A stretch of DNA of 64,000 bases from Opitutaceae bacterium (GTDB taxonomy: Bacteria > Verrucomicrobiota > Verrucomicrobiia > Opitutales > Opitutaceae). Shown piece after piece: positions 46,055 through 54,499 of the stretch. Positions within the stretch are counted from its first letter, which is position 1. Every line of letters begins with the position of its first letter. Under the pieces are notes generated by a model. The model saw nothing but the letters and a program-made list of their open reading frames with translations. It was not told where the DNA came from and did no database searches. The stretch covers positions 186,001 to 250,000 of the forward strand of contig JABTUS010000001.1 of NCBI GenBank assembly GCA_015075305.1, in the 5' to 3' direction. The position numbers and the translations under genes are program-made.

Positions 46055-48178
46055 TCATCGTGCGGCGCGTGCCGGGTCTATCCGTGTGAGCGCGAGCCTG
46101 AAGCCAAGCCGGTTTCCACGGTCGGCCGGGGAAAGCCAGCGGCGCAGCGCCGACCGGCAGTTCCCCTCCGGACAGTTCCAGCTTCCCCCTCGACTGACGC
46201 GATAGGTGCCGTCGCCCGGCACAACCATCGCCCCATGCGAATCCACTCGCAGGTTGTCGGTGTACCAGTCGATGCACCATTCCCAGACATTGCCGTGCAT
46301 GTCGTAGAGCCCCCAGGCATTGGGTTCCTTCTTCCCTACGATATGGCTGGTCTCCTCGTGATCGTGAACATACCAGCCCATCGCATTCAAATCGCCGGCA
46401 TAGGCGGTCGTCGTTCCCGCCCGGCAGGCATACTCCCACTGCGCCTCGGTGGGCAGGGTGTAATTGTACCCCGGGGGCAGCCGTTCGGCCGCCTTTTCCC
46501 GTTCATTCAGGCGCCGGCAGAACTCCATCGCATCGCGCCAGGAAACGCTCTCGACCGGTCCGTTGAGTCCGACGGCCTTGAAATGGCTTGGGTTGCTGGA
46601 CATCAATGCGACCCATTCGCCCTGAGTGACCTCGCATCTGCCGAGCCAGAACCCGTCCGGCAGCGTCACTTTCACCTGCGGCCCTTCATCCGCCGCGCGA
46701 TATGCCTCGGATTCCGGGCTGCCCATCATGAACGTACCGGGGGCAATCCAGACCAGGTCGAGTCCGAGACCGGGAATGGTGTATTTCTGCCCCGCGCGAG
46801 GAACCGGAATCTCCGGCAGCGTCACCTTGACGACTTGATCGTCCCCCAGCCCAACCGTCGCAATGATACTGGTCGGCGTGTGCCCTTTGCGAAATGCCGT
46901 CAGGCTGAGGCTTCCTCCGCGCATGAGCTCAAACTTCACCGGAGTCATGCCCATGTTGATGCCGTTCTCATCGACCAGCGTCGCGCCCGATGGATCCGTT
47001 TCCACGCGCACAACACCAACAAAACGCTGCTGCCAGCGGAGAAAATTCGAATCCGATGCTCCCGCGAGCGCGCGCAATGCAAGGAGTTTCTCCTTCCAGT
47101 CCGAATTCACCGCCTTGGCTCCGGGTTCGTCAAGGTACGCAAGCTCGGCCTTCAGGGAGGCGATTGTTCGTTCGACAGCGCCCGGCTCCTCGCCGCGAAG
47201 CGTTGTCAGCGCCGCTTCAGGCCAGTCATTTCCCTCCCGCGTCAGCCAGTCGACGAGGGGTTTGCCGACCATGGCGTACCGCCGGTTCTCCGGCTCGGTC
47301 CTGAGTTTTTCTCCCTGGGATGCCGCCACCTGGATTTCGGCCAGCGCACCGTCCGGATTGCCGGACTGGAAAAGTCGCTCCGCCGCCTGGAGATGCGCCC
47401 GCGCCGGGTGCTGAGCCGCAAATGCCTTCAGCCATTTCTCGTAGGCTTCGAGAAGCGCAAGCCTGCGGCGGGTCCACTCCTGGCGCCAGCCCGTGTCGGA
47501 ACCGAGCGAATGCGCGGCGGCCCTTTGTTTCTTCACGCTCTCCGACACCTCATCCAGATAGGGCTGGACCTCCTGCAACCGCGCCTTTTCCGCCTCAAGT
47601 TGCTCGCGAGCCTTCTTCTCAAGGGCAACTTTCTGCTCCGCCAGTCGTGCCTGTTCATGCGCACGAGCCTGCGCCTCGCGCTCCTGGCTCGCGCGGGTGA
47701 CGGCATTTTCACGCTCAACCCGCGCCGTCGCCTCGTTCGCAATGCGTTCCGCGTCCGAGCGTTTCTTCCAGGTCCAGCCAAAAGCGAGAGCCACAAAAAG
47801 CGCCGCTACAACCGCCCCGGGGATGAGAAACCGCCGGGAAAGCCGGACTTTTTCCATCGCCCAGGGTGAGAGTCCGGAAAGGCCGGGCACCCTCTTCTTA
47901 TGGCCCCCCTCCGTCGCGGTACCGGCAGATGGTTCGCCCTCGAGCGACTCAAGATCCCACTCTGTCGCATCGAGCTCCAACGCCTCATAGGCACGGATGA
48001 GATCATTCAGCGCATCCTGATACCGCTCCTTCAAGCCCGGGGTGGCCGCCTGTTGTATCTTCTCTTCCAGCAATGCCCGCTTCTCGTCAAACATGCGGGT
48101 TCGTTCATCGCGTGAGGCCCCCACTTCCACCCCCAGGATTTCAAGAGCCCGTTTTTGTGTGAAGGGAACTCGAGACAT
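46055..48178 (-). CDS. SUMF1-domain (formylglycine-generating enzyme-like) membrane protein
   Basis: 707 residues. Region 1-75 is a helical, J-domain-like head (ALEILGVEVGASRDER). One membrane helix (about 117-137) follows, then a long coiled coil (about 140-240, R/E/A-rich), a helical stretch, a PEGA-type domain (about 370-440, GVVRVETDPSGATLVDENG), and a C-terminal SUMF1/FGE domain (about 450-700) with FMMGSPESEAYRAADEGPQVKV, LPTEAQWEYACRAGT and DMHGNVWEWCIDWY. It ends RGGSWNCPEGNCRSALRR with C669 and C674 spaced like the FGE copper/substrate cysteines. Most such paralogs lack the first Cys. It may therefore mature sulfatases, or be only a regulatory paralog. Confidence 0.83.
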   Translation of the reverse strand: MSRVPFTQKRALEILGVEVGASRDERTRMFDEKRALLEEKIQQAATPGLKERYQDALNDLIRAYEALELDATEWDLESLEGEPSAGTATEGGHKKRVPGLSGLSPWAMEKVRLSRRFLIPGAVVAALFVALAFGWTWKKRSDAERIANEATARVERENAVTRASQEREAQARAHEQARLAEQKVALEKKAREQLEAEKARLQEVQPYLDEVSESVKKQRAAAHSLGSDTGWRQEWTRRRLALLEAYEKWLKAFAAQHPARAHLQAAERLFQSGNPDGALAEIQVAASQGEKLRTEPENRRYAMVGKPLVDWLTREGNDWPEAALTTLRGEEPGAVERTIASLKAELAYLDEPGAKAVNSDWKEKLLALRALAGASDSNFLRWQQRFVGVVRVETDPSGATLVDENGINMGMTPVKFELMRGGSLSLTAFRKGHTPTSIIATVGLGDDQVVKVTLPEIPVPRAGQKYTIPGLGLDLVWIAPGTFMMGSPESEAYRAADEGPQVKVTLPDGFWLGRCEVTQGEWVALMSSNPSHFKAVGLNGPVESVSWRDAMEFCRRLNEREKAAERLPPGYNYTLPTEAQWEYACRAGTTTAYAGDLNAMGWYVHDHEETSHIVGKKEPNAWGLYDMHGNVWEWCIDWYTDNLRVDSHGAMVVPGDGTYRVSRGGSWNCPEGNCRSALRRWLSPADRGNRLGFRLALTRIDPARAAR

Positions 48179-48336
48179 CGGTTGGCGGACGGAAGCGGAG
48201 GTTCAGGAAGCGCGTAAGGCTCACGCAGGCGGCCTTGGAAGCGAATCCGTGCCGGCACCGCGCGCCAACTTGATCAAACGGATCTTCCCTCCTGCTTCCA
48301 GCCCAGAAATGCTCGGTTGGAAAAGAGTCCCGCGTC

Positions 48337-49068
48337 TCAGAGTTTCGCCGCAGCAAGGTCGTCCACCAGCCAGATCACCCGGTCCGACGCCGTCGCAAGG
48401 ATCTTGGCGGGAACGGCATTCCACTCCTCATCGCCCAGCATGACGCGGCGCAGGGCACTCGCCTTTCCCGCTCCCATCACCATCACGATGATCAATCCGC
48501 AGGTGCGCAGTCCTGTCGGCGTGATGGTCAGCCGCCATCCCCGTTCGACGGTTTTCACCGCTGTGAAATCGACCCCTCCATCATCCTCGAGCAGCTGTTC
48601 CCCGGGAAAAAAGGAGGCGGTATGGGTGTCATCCCCCATGCCCAGCATGCACACGCCGTAGGACTGTTTCGGACCTGTGAGCGCCACCATCGTCGCCCCA
48701 TACGCCTGCGCTGCCTGCGCGGGCCGAAGTTCAACCGGCCAGGCATGGCAGCGAGACGCCGGGATGCCCAAGGGTTCAAACAGCAGCCGTCGGGCATTGC
48801 CGAAATTGCTGTCGCGACTATCAACGGGAACCATGCGCTCGTCGCTCACTGTGAAATGCGCATCTGCCAGCACGTCCGGTGATAGCGCCCGGTTAGCCAC
48901 GACCCAGCGAAACCAGTCTTTCGGCGTATTCCCTCCGCTCAGGGCGACTGTGTAAGCCCCCATCCTTTTCTTGGGCAGTTCGTCGGCGATGAGCAGGGCA
49001 GCCCGGGCGTAGAGTGCATCAACCGCGCCGACAACGACCCGGCCGTAAGGATTCGCAAATTCACGCAT
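48337..49068 (-). CDS. pgl: 6-phosphogluconolactonase
   Basis: 243 residues from the ATG at 49068. SugP_isomerase fold with TVALSGGNTPKDWFRWV, HFTVSDERMVPVDSRDSNFGNARRLL and GVCMLGMGDDTHTASFFPGE (catalytic His in the GMGxDGHTASLFP-type motif, here GMGDDTHTASFFPG). It hydrolyses 6-phosphogluconolactone in the oxidative pentose-phosphate pathway. Downstream of opcA and zwf, which confirms its role. A shorter ATG downstream is unlikely. Confidence 0.9.
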   Translation of the reverse strand: MREFANPYGRVVVGAVDALYARAALLIADELPKKRMGAYTVALSGGNTPKDWFRWVVANRALSPDVLADAHFTVSDERMVPVDSRDSNFGNARRLLFEPLGIPASRCHAWPVELRPAQAAQAYGATMVALTGPKQSYGVCMLGMGDDTHTASFFPGEQLLEDDGGVDFTAVKTVERGWRLTITPTGLRTCGLIIVMVMGAGKASALRRVMLGDEEWNAVPAKILATASDRVIWLVDDLAAAKL

Positions 49069-49103
49069 GAAAACTGTTCCGAAAAATCGACGGTGCACGC
49101 CGC

Positions 49104-50093
49104 CTAGAAAAACATCGCCTCACTCAGCGCGAGTTCAGGCGCAAGCAGTCGCACGGTCGAGGGCAGGTGGACCGGTTCACCGGAGAAATTCGTCTCGAAA
49201 GCACCTTGATGCGTCAGGAAATTTCCATGCCACACGAATCGGCGCGCATCGTTGTATGCCAGCTTCATCGACAGGGAATCCGAACCGGATGAGGGGGTCA
49301 CCAGAAGTTGATGTGGTGTTTTCTTAGCATCCGCCTCACACGCAGCCAGTCGGTCAGCCAGCCAGCGGCTCAGACTGAAGGCCTCCGCCCGATAATCCGG
49401 AGCGTGGGTGAGCGAAATGGACTGCAGTCCTCTGACGAGGGTTTCCGGCTGCATTCCGGACAGGAACTGACCAACGATCTGTCGGACATGAAGGAGTCGC
49501 GCAAAAGCGAGATCACGCACCGCCTCCGGACGAGGCCACGGGTGGAAAAGCGCATCGACCGGCACCACTGCCGTGTCAAAAATAACGCGTTTCGAACGGC
49601 GCAGCAGGTACTGGTACTCCGCCAGCTTTGCAGCCCCCGAAAATCGGTGCACCCAGTAGTACAAGGGCAGATCCGTCGACAGGCAGACCGAGACCTGGTT
49701 CTCAAGGTACGGGCGCGCGGAAACCGGATAACTCAGGATCACAACCTCGACGCAGCGCGTGTCGCCCTTCGACTTTCCAAAAAAGCACTCTCCATAGACC
49801 TTCGCGCGTATTTCTTTGATTTCAGATCCCTCCGGCAGCGGACAGAGCACCACCACGCGGCAGGGATACCGCTGGGCGAATCTCAACGCGACCTGGAATT
49901 GCACGAGTGCATCATCCGGGCTCGTGGGCAGTCCAAGGTGAAGCACCAGATTGAGCTGGGTCGCCTTCACCTCATCGGGCGGTAGTGCCGTTTTCCCGGA
50001 GGCTGCGACATCCGCCCACATGTCGCGCAGGCTTTTCGAAACGGAACTGACCGATGCCTCGATCCCGGGGAGCGCGTCGAATACGTCGGACAT
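49104..50093 (-). CDS. opcA: Glucose-6-phosphate dehydrogenase assembly protein OpcA
   Basis: 329 residues from the ATG at 50093, 4 bases after the zwf stop; a longer frame overlaps zwf. Family pattern: WADVAASG...ATQLNLVLHLG at the start, PCRVVVLCPLPEGSEIKEIRAKVYGECFFGKSKGDTRCVEVVIL and LPLYYWVHRFSGAAKLAEYQYLLRRSKRVIFDTAV. OpcA activates or assembles G6PDH in cyanobacteria and actinobacteria. It is less common elsewhere. The zwf-opcA-pgl order is a typical oxidative pentose-phosphate operon. Confidence 0.88.
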   Translation of the reverse strand: MSDVFDALPGIEASVSSVSKSLRDMWADVAASGKTALPPDEVKATQLNLVLHLGLPTSPDDALVQFQVALRFAQRYPCRVVVLCPLPEGSEIKEIRAKVYGECFFGKSKGDTRCVEVVILSYPVSARPYLENQVSVCLSTDLPLYYWVHRFSGAAKLAEYQYLLRRSKRVIFDTAVVPVDALFHPWPRPEAVRDLAFARLLHVRQIVGQFLSGMQPETLVRGLQSISLTHAPDYRAEAFSLSRWLADRLAACEADAKKTPHQLLVTPSSGSDSLSMKLAYNDARRFVWHGNFLTHQGAFETNFSGEPVHLPSTVRLLAPELALSEAMFF

Positions 50094-50097
50094 GCGG

Positions 50098-51639
50098 TCA
50101 GGGCTGGCGCCAGACATGATTTCCGCGGGCAAGCAGTTCGTCCGCATTGGCGGGCCCCCATGATCCGGAGGCATAACTCTCCATCCCCTCCCGGCCGGCC
50201 GCCGCCCAGGATTGCAGCACCGGCGTATACAGCCTCCAGGATGTCTCGGCTTCATCCCCGCGAATGAAGAGCGTACCGTCGCCGATCATCGCGTCGAGCA
50301 CGAGCCGTTCGTAGGCCTCCGGAGTGTTCGAGCCATATGTCGTGCTGTACTTGAAGTTCATCTTCACCGGCTGCATCCGGGTTTCGAGCCCGGGGACCTT
50401 GCCATTGAGGATCAGGCTGAGCCCCTCATCCGGCTGGATCTGGAACGCCAGCGTATTGGGCGCGAGGCTGAAGCGATCCCCCTCGGCGAACAGTGCGCCC
50501 GGGGGACGCTTGAACTGGATCGCGATCTCGCTCACCCGCCGCGCCATGCGTTTTCCGGAGCGAAGATAGAAGGGAACGCCCTGCCAGCGCCAGTTGTGAA
50601 TCGAAAGCCGGATCGCCGCATAGGTTTCTGTGGCGGATTTCGCGGCGATTCCCTCCTCCTCCAGATACCCCTTCACGGGTTTTCCCGAAATCATGCCCGC
50701 CGCATACTGGGCGCGGGCGACGTCGCCGCCGGGTCCAAGTCGAAGCGGCTGGATCGCCCGGAGAACCTTGACCTTCTCATCGCGCACAGACTCGGCGTCG
50801 AGCGACACCGGAGGCTCCATCGCCGTCAGCGCGAGGAGCTGCATGGTGTGATTCTGGATCATGTCGCGCAGCGCGCCGCTTTGCTCGTAGTAGCCGCCCC
50901 GCGTGCCAACGCCCACCTCCTCCGCGACGGTTATCTGCACGCTGTCGATGTACGTGCGATTCCAGAGCGGCTCGAAAATCGAATTGGCGAAGCGCTGCAC
51001 CAGCAGGTCCTGCACGGTCTCCTTCCCCAGATAGTGGTCGATGCGATAGACCTGATTCTCCTCGAAGACCGATCGAATCGTGCCATTCAGAGCCACCGCA
51101 GAGGACAGGTCCTTGCCGAAGGGTTTTTCGATGATGACTTTCGCGTGGTGCGGCGTGCCGCGATGACGCGCGGCCAGCCCGCTCGCGCCCAGGTTGAGCA
51201 GGATTGGCGCGAACACCGACGGCGGTGTCGAGATGTAGAAGAGTGGCTGCACATCCCTGCCTATGCGCTTTTCGATGGCGCCGATCGCCGCGGCGAGGCG
51301 GTCAAATGCCGCCTTGTCGTCGTATCCACCAGCCACATACGTCGTGTGCGCGGCCACGCGGCTCCAGACCTCGGGGTTGAGCTCCCGCCTCGAAAACTCC
51401 TTGATCGCATCGGACGCGAGGGTCCGAAACTCCTCGTCCGGAATTTCCTTCCGTCCGTAGCCAATCAGGTAAAAATCCGCCGGAAGCAGATTGTCGACCG
51501 CCAGATTGTAAACGGCCGGAATCAGCTTGCGGGCCGTGAGGTCACCGGAAGCGCCAAAAATCACGACAACGGTCGGCGGAGCGCCCCGGTGCTTGCTCAG
51601 CCCCTGAAGAAAAGGATGTCTTGAGGAATCATCGGCCAT
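50098..51639 (-). CDS. zwf: Glucose-6-phosphate 1-dehydrogenase
   Basis: 513 residues from the ATG at 51639. NADP fold VVVIFGASGDLTARKLIPAVY; active-site EKPFGKDL and the catalytic RIDHYLGKETVQDLLVQRFAN (His/Lys). C-terminal domain typical. First enzyme of the oxidative pentose-phosphate pathway, producing NADPH. It heads the three-gene run. The Tat-exported oxidoreductase at 51809 is divergent, leaving about 170 bases for promoters. Confidence 0.95.
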   Translation of the reverse strand: MADDSSRHPFLQGLSKHRGAPPTVVVIFGASGDLTARKLIPAVYNLAVDNLLPADFYLIGYGRKEIPDEEFRTLASDAIKEFSRRELNPEVWSRVAAHTTYVAGGYDDKAAFDRLAAAIGAIEKRIGRDVQPLFYISTPPSVFAPILLNLGASGLAARHRGTPHHAKVIIEKPFGKDLSSAVALNGTIRSVFEENQVYRIDHYLGKETVQDLLVQRFANSIFEPLWNRTYIDSVQITVAEEVGVGTRGGYYEQSGALRDMIQNHTMQLLALTAMEPPVSLDAESVRDEKVKVLRAIQPLRLGPGGDVARAQYAAGMISGKPVKGYLEEEGIAAKSATETYAAIRLSIHNWRWQGVPFYLRSGKRMARRVSEIAIQFKRPPGALFAEGDRFSLAPNTLAFQIQPDEGLSLILNGKVPGLETRMQPVKMNFKYSTTYGSNTPEAYERLVLDAMIGDGTLFIRGDEAETSWRLYTPVLQSWAAAGREGMESYASGSWGPANADELLARGNHVWRQP

Positions 51640-51808
51640 GGAAAATACGGAGTATGGTTGATCCCGATTTCGATGGGCAACCCCCATTTGCAGGCGCCCG
51701 TACCCGGCGTCTCATCGGTCTGAAGCGGCATGCGCTCAGCCGTCTGCGCATTGACCCGGTTTCCCACGTCTGCTCTTCTTGCGAACGGCGAACACCGCCT
51801 CCCTCCCC

Positions 51809-52930
51809 ATGAAACTCTCCAATGCAAACGTCCCCCTCTCTCGCCGCACATTCCTCGGTCAGCTCGGCGCTGCCGGTGCTGTCGCCGTCTCACCCAACCT
51901 CCTGCGCGCCGCTGAACCGCAGCGGAAGCTCAACATCGCCCTCGCCGGACTGGGCAACTATTCCACGGGCCAGTTGGGCCCCGCCCTGCGCCTGACCAGG
52001 CATTGTCGCCTCGCGGGCGTCGTGACCGGCTCGCGCGACAAGGGGCTGAAATGGGCCGGTGACTTCGGATTTCCGAAGACGAGCGTCTACAACTACGACA
52101 CCATGGCACAACTGGCCGACAATCCGGACATCGACGCGGTCTACGTGGTGACGCCCAACAGCCTGCACGCCGAACACACGATCGCCGCCGCAAGGGCGGG
52201 CAAGCATGTGATCTGCGAAAAGCCAATGGGAATCAGTGTGGCGGAGTGCGACGCCATGCTCGCCGCCTGCAGGAAGGCCGGCAAACGCCTCTCGATCGGC
52301 TACCGGCTCCACTATGATCCGTACCACCGCGAGATGGTCCGCCTCGCCCGCCCGGAGAATTTCGGTCCCTTCACCAGAATGCGCGGGCGTTTCTCATTCC
52401 GGATGCGGGGACGCCCCTGGCGTGCGATCCGAAAATTTTCCGGTGGCGGCCCGCTGATGGACGTGGGCATCTACGTCGTGCAGGCGGCGTGCATGGCGGC
52501 AGGAGGCATCGCTCCGCTCGCTGTGACCGCCCATGAGATCCTGCCGAAGAAATCGCCCGAAATCTTTCAGGACGTTGAGGAAACCATAGCCTGGACCCTG
52601 GAGTTTCCAGATGGTGTCACCTGCGACTCGCGCTGCAGCTACGCGGAGGCCGAAAACACCTTCCATGCGGAAAGCGAGAAAGGTTGGATCGATTTTACGA
52701 GAACCTTCGGCTATCGTGATCTCGCCGCAACCACGAGCCTGGGGCCGCTCAGTTTCCGAAATCCCGAGGCTAATCAGCAGGCGCTTCAGATGGATGCCTT
52801 CGCGCGCGATGTGATGGACGACACACCCAGCCTGGTGCCGGGAGAAATGGGCCGCCGCGACATGGTCATCATCGAGGCAATCTACGCCTCCGCCGCCGGC
52901 GGCGGAAAACGAATCACGATCAAAGTCTGA
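51809..52930 (+). CDS. Tat-exported Gfo/Idh/MocA-family oxidoreductase
   Basis: 373 residues from the ATG at 51809. A twin-arginine signal is clear (LSRRTFLGQLGAAGAVAVSP, RR-T-F-L), so it is folded in the cytoplasm with its NAD(P) bound and exported. Rossmann fold LNIALAGLGNYS; HVICEKPMGISVAECDAML; C-terminal domain with GGGPLMDVGIYVVQAACMAAGG. The family includes glucose-fructose oxidoreductase-type periplasmic enzymes. It ends in a hairpin-rich repeat. Confidence 0.88.
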   Translation: MKLSNANVPLSRRTFLGQLGAAGAVAVSPNLLRAAEPQRKLNIALAGLGNYSTGQLGPALRLTRHCRLAGVVTGSRDKGLKWAGDFGFPKTSVYNYDTMAQLADNPDIDAVYVVTPNSLHAEHTIAAARAGKHVICEKPMGISVAECDAMLAACRKAGKRLSIGYRLHYDPYHREMVRLARPENFGPFTRMRGRFSFRMRGRPWRAIRKFSGGGPLMDVGIYVVQAACMAAGGIAPLAVTAHEILPKKSPEIFQDVEETIAWTLEFPDGVTCDSRCSYAEAENTFHAESEKGWIDFTRTFGYRDLAATTSLGPLSFRNPEANQQALQMDAFARDVMDDTPSLVPGEMGRRDMVIIEAIYASAAGGGKRITIKV

Positions 52931-52982
52931 CGCCACAACGGGGCGACTCAACCCCGGCCCATGGCAACGCCATGGACTCAGG
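52931..52982. repeat. Hairpin repeat, copy 1 (partial)
   Basis: ACAACGGGGCGACTCAACCC then GGCCCATGGCAACGCCATGG. The last part forms an 8-bp-arm hairpin. It lacks the third hairpin of the full copies and starts immediately after the stop of the Tat oxidoreductase gene, where it may serve as its terminator. Confidence 0.6.
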
Positions 52983-53030
52983 AGTGCACGACCGATAGGG
53001 ACAGGCCGCACCGCTCGCTCGGCCATGCCT

Positions 53031-53123
53031 CAGCCCCAACGGGGCGATTCAACCCCAGCCCATGGCAACGCCATGGGTTCACAGGCGAACCGAAAATAGA
53101 GAGCCCTGAAGGGGCGACACAAT
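53031..53123. repeat. Hairpin repeat, copy 2 (complete)
   Basis: Three consecutive hairpins: CCCCAACGGGG, CCCATGGC-AAC-GCCATGGG (8-bp arms), and GCCCT-GAA-GGGGC. Conserved text between them includes GATTCAACCCCAG and GAGCCCTGAAGGGGCG. Copy 3 at 53916 has the same order. Confidence 0.75.
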
Positions 53124-53201
53124 TCTCTCGAATCTATTTCCGCTGTCCATAGCACCGTTCAGCGCTCGCGATCGTCGATTTCCGCGCTTGCAAAAATGAA
53201 A

Positions 53202-53250
53202 GGAGGGGGCGCGCTTCGTCGTGCCCTGGGGACGTATGTCGCAAGACGCC
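53202..53250. repeat. Imperfect direct repeat, copy A
   Basis: Begins GGAGGGGGCGCGCTTCGTCG and runs to the poly-GC stretch near 53250. A second copy is at 53734. Confidence 0.55.
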
Positions 53251-53320
53251 GCCGGCTCAATTCCCCCTCGGCATCTCACAATGTGATCTCAATTGTCGAT
53301 GTACCCGGTTACGGTTCGTT

Positions 53321-53524
53321 TTACCGAGCGAAATTCCCATCATAGGTGCGATGACGCTCCGGCAGCGGCGCGGCTTGGCTGGTGACATTCGTGCCGAGGC
53401 AACCAACACGCGCGGTCAATTAGTCGCGTCCGTTGTAGGTGAAGTGCCGGTACGTGGCGTCGCCATAGTCAGCACAGGTCGCGCCCTCCCGCAGTTTCTT
53501 GGTCATCTCGAACACCACAAACAT
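53321..53524 (-). pseudogene. Decayed fragment of an RHS gene
   Basis: On the minus strand an ATG at 53524 opens a frame that reads ADYGDATYRHFTYNGRD, then an in-frame TAA (53420-53422), then LTARVGCLGTNVTSQAAPLP and a final TAA at 53321. The RHS protein in this window reads ADYGDATNRQFAYNGRGE then LTAGIGYLGINVTSQAAPLP at 61975-62090, so the similarity is strong at DNA and protein level. Only this ~70-codon piece remains, in opposite orientation to the RHS gene; the stop replaces the E codon. It is a leftover of an earlier RHS gene or of a tip exchange. Confidence 0.85.
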
Positions 53525-53558
53525 TCGGGGCCGACTCCCTGGAAGTTCCCCGCGCAGT

Positions 53559-53574
53559 CGCGGAGCACGCGGAG
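53559..53574. repeat. CGCGGAG short repeat, first run
   Basis: CGCGGAGCACGCGGAG, two CGCGGAG units. The same unit recurs at 53665. Confidence 0.5.
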
Positions 53575-53664
53575 GGAGAGAAGGGTGGCTCGGGCTTCCA
53601 GCCCGCAGTCATCTTGAGGATCAATCGGAAGGTGGAATGCAGAGGTCAGCGATCGGAATGGTTT

Positions 53665-53698
53665 CACGCGGAGCCGCGGAGCCGCGGAGCACGCGGAG
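53665..53698. repeat. CGCGGAG short tandem repeat, second run
   Basis: Four CGCGGAG-type units, CACGCGGAGCCGCGGAGCCG then CGGAGCACGCGGAG, at 7-8-base spacing. Similar runs occur in intergenic DNA of this phylum, as far as I know. No coding or structural role seen. Confidence 0.6.
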
Positions 53699-53733
53699 AC
53701 AGGAGAGAACAGCAGGGAAGTTTCAATTCCGAT

Positions 53734-53784
53734 GGAGGGGCGCGCTCCGTCGTGACCAGGGAGCGTTCATCGCGCAACGGCGCC
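53734..53784. repeat. Imperfect direct repeat, copy B
   Basis: Begins GGAGGGGCGCGCTCCGTCGT and ends GCGCAACGGCGCC, matching copy A at 53202 with a few changes and small gaps. Confidence 0.55.
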
Positions 53785-53915
53785 AGAAATTTTTCCCCAG
53801 AGAACGAGAAACGCGGAACAGAAGAACACAGCAAGACCGATCACCCACCGCATCGAGAACGCCTGGATCCTTCGGCCGGCCCCTCATTGTCATTCAAGCC
53901 TCTTCCGCAGTCTCC

Positions 53916-54007
53916 GAGCCCCAACGGGGCGAACCAACCCCAGCCCATGGCAACGCCATGGGTTCAGGGACCAACAAAAACCAAGAGCCCTGAAAGGGCG
54001 GCCCAAA
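53916..54007. repeat. Hairpin repeat, copy 3 (complete)
   Basis: Same unit and order as copy 2, in the same orientation: CCCCAACGGGGCGAACCAAC, CCCATGGCAACGCCATGGG, then GAGCCCTGAAAGGGCGGCCC, about 880 bases away. Confidence 0.75.
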
Positions 54008-54357
54008 CACCCGTCGTCGGAACCAAAACTTTCACGATTCTTTGATCCATGCCACGTGAACTACGGCGTTGGGGACAGACTGATGTGCGGCTGGATAGGG
54101 ACAGGTTGTTATTCCGCCTTGAGGCGTTTGGGATGGCGATTGTGGCACTCGGCTGGCGTCGCGCTTGCATCAAGTGAGAAAGGCCTTGCGCGAAAAATCT
54201 TTCGCCGAAGTTTCCGCAGCTCACGCAATTGGGGCGATGAGAGAAAAATTTCATTGCGGACCTTGAGGAGTGTCGGCTGATCTCGCAGCGCACCAAGGCT
54301 CTGATCTCTCCCCCGATCATCGCGTTCACAGAGGCTTCGTGCCGCACCCCATGTTCG

Positions 54358-54368
54358 CCCCCCCCCCC
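54358..54368. repeat. C11 homopolymer tract upstream of RCC1 protein (possible slippage site)
   Basis: Eleven C residues followed by ACACACACA. An ATG at 54351 lies just before it but is out of frame with the RCC1 gene by one base (149 bases to the assigned start). A gain of one C would bring it into frame with no stop in between. Slippage at such tracts is a known phase-variation mechanism; here it is only a suggestion. Confidence 0.45.
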
Positions 54369-54499
54369 ACACACACAAGCTGCGGAGTTGTAGTCTGTTA
54401 CCGCGGCGATCGCACCGGCAGGTAACGAACAATTGGGAGAGTCTGCCTGAAGCGCAAAGTCAGCGCTTTCACGTCTCCGGCACAGCTTCGCGAACGGGG

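Larger units (their letters stand above)
52931..54499. other. Gene-free repeat island (1.57 kb) upstream of RCC1-RHS operon
   Basis: No convincing gene in either strand except a decayed RHS fragment. It holds three copies of a hairpin-forming repeat, two tandem runs of CGCGGAG, an imperfect ~50-bp direct repeat and a C11 tract. The remaining DNA (about 54060-54340) shows nothing recognised. Confidence 0.7.

Noticed and set aside
45866-47869. Plus-strand open frame (667 codons)
   Set aside because: It overlaps the SUMF1-domain gene in antisense; the minus-strand protein has clear domains.
50212-51624. Plus-strand open frame (470 codons)
   Set aside because: It is the antisense of zwf, whose motifs are unambiguous.
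52931-54007. CRISPR array
   Set aside because: The repeats are 90-base hairpin units spaced irregularly with no constant short spacers, and no cas gene is present.
53964-54374. Minus-strand frame of 136 codons in the repeat island
   Set aside because: It runs through the C11 tract and hairpin repeat; composition is poor and there is no family motif.
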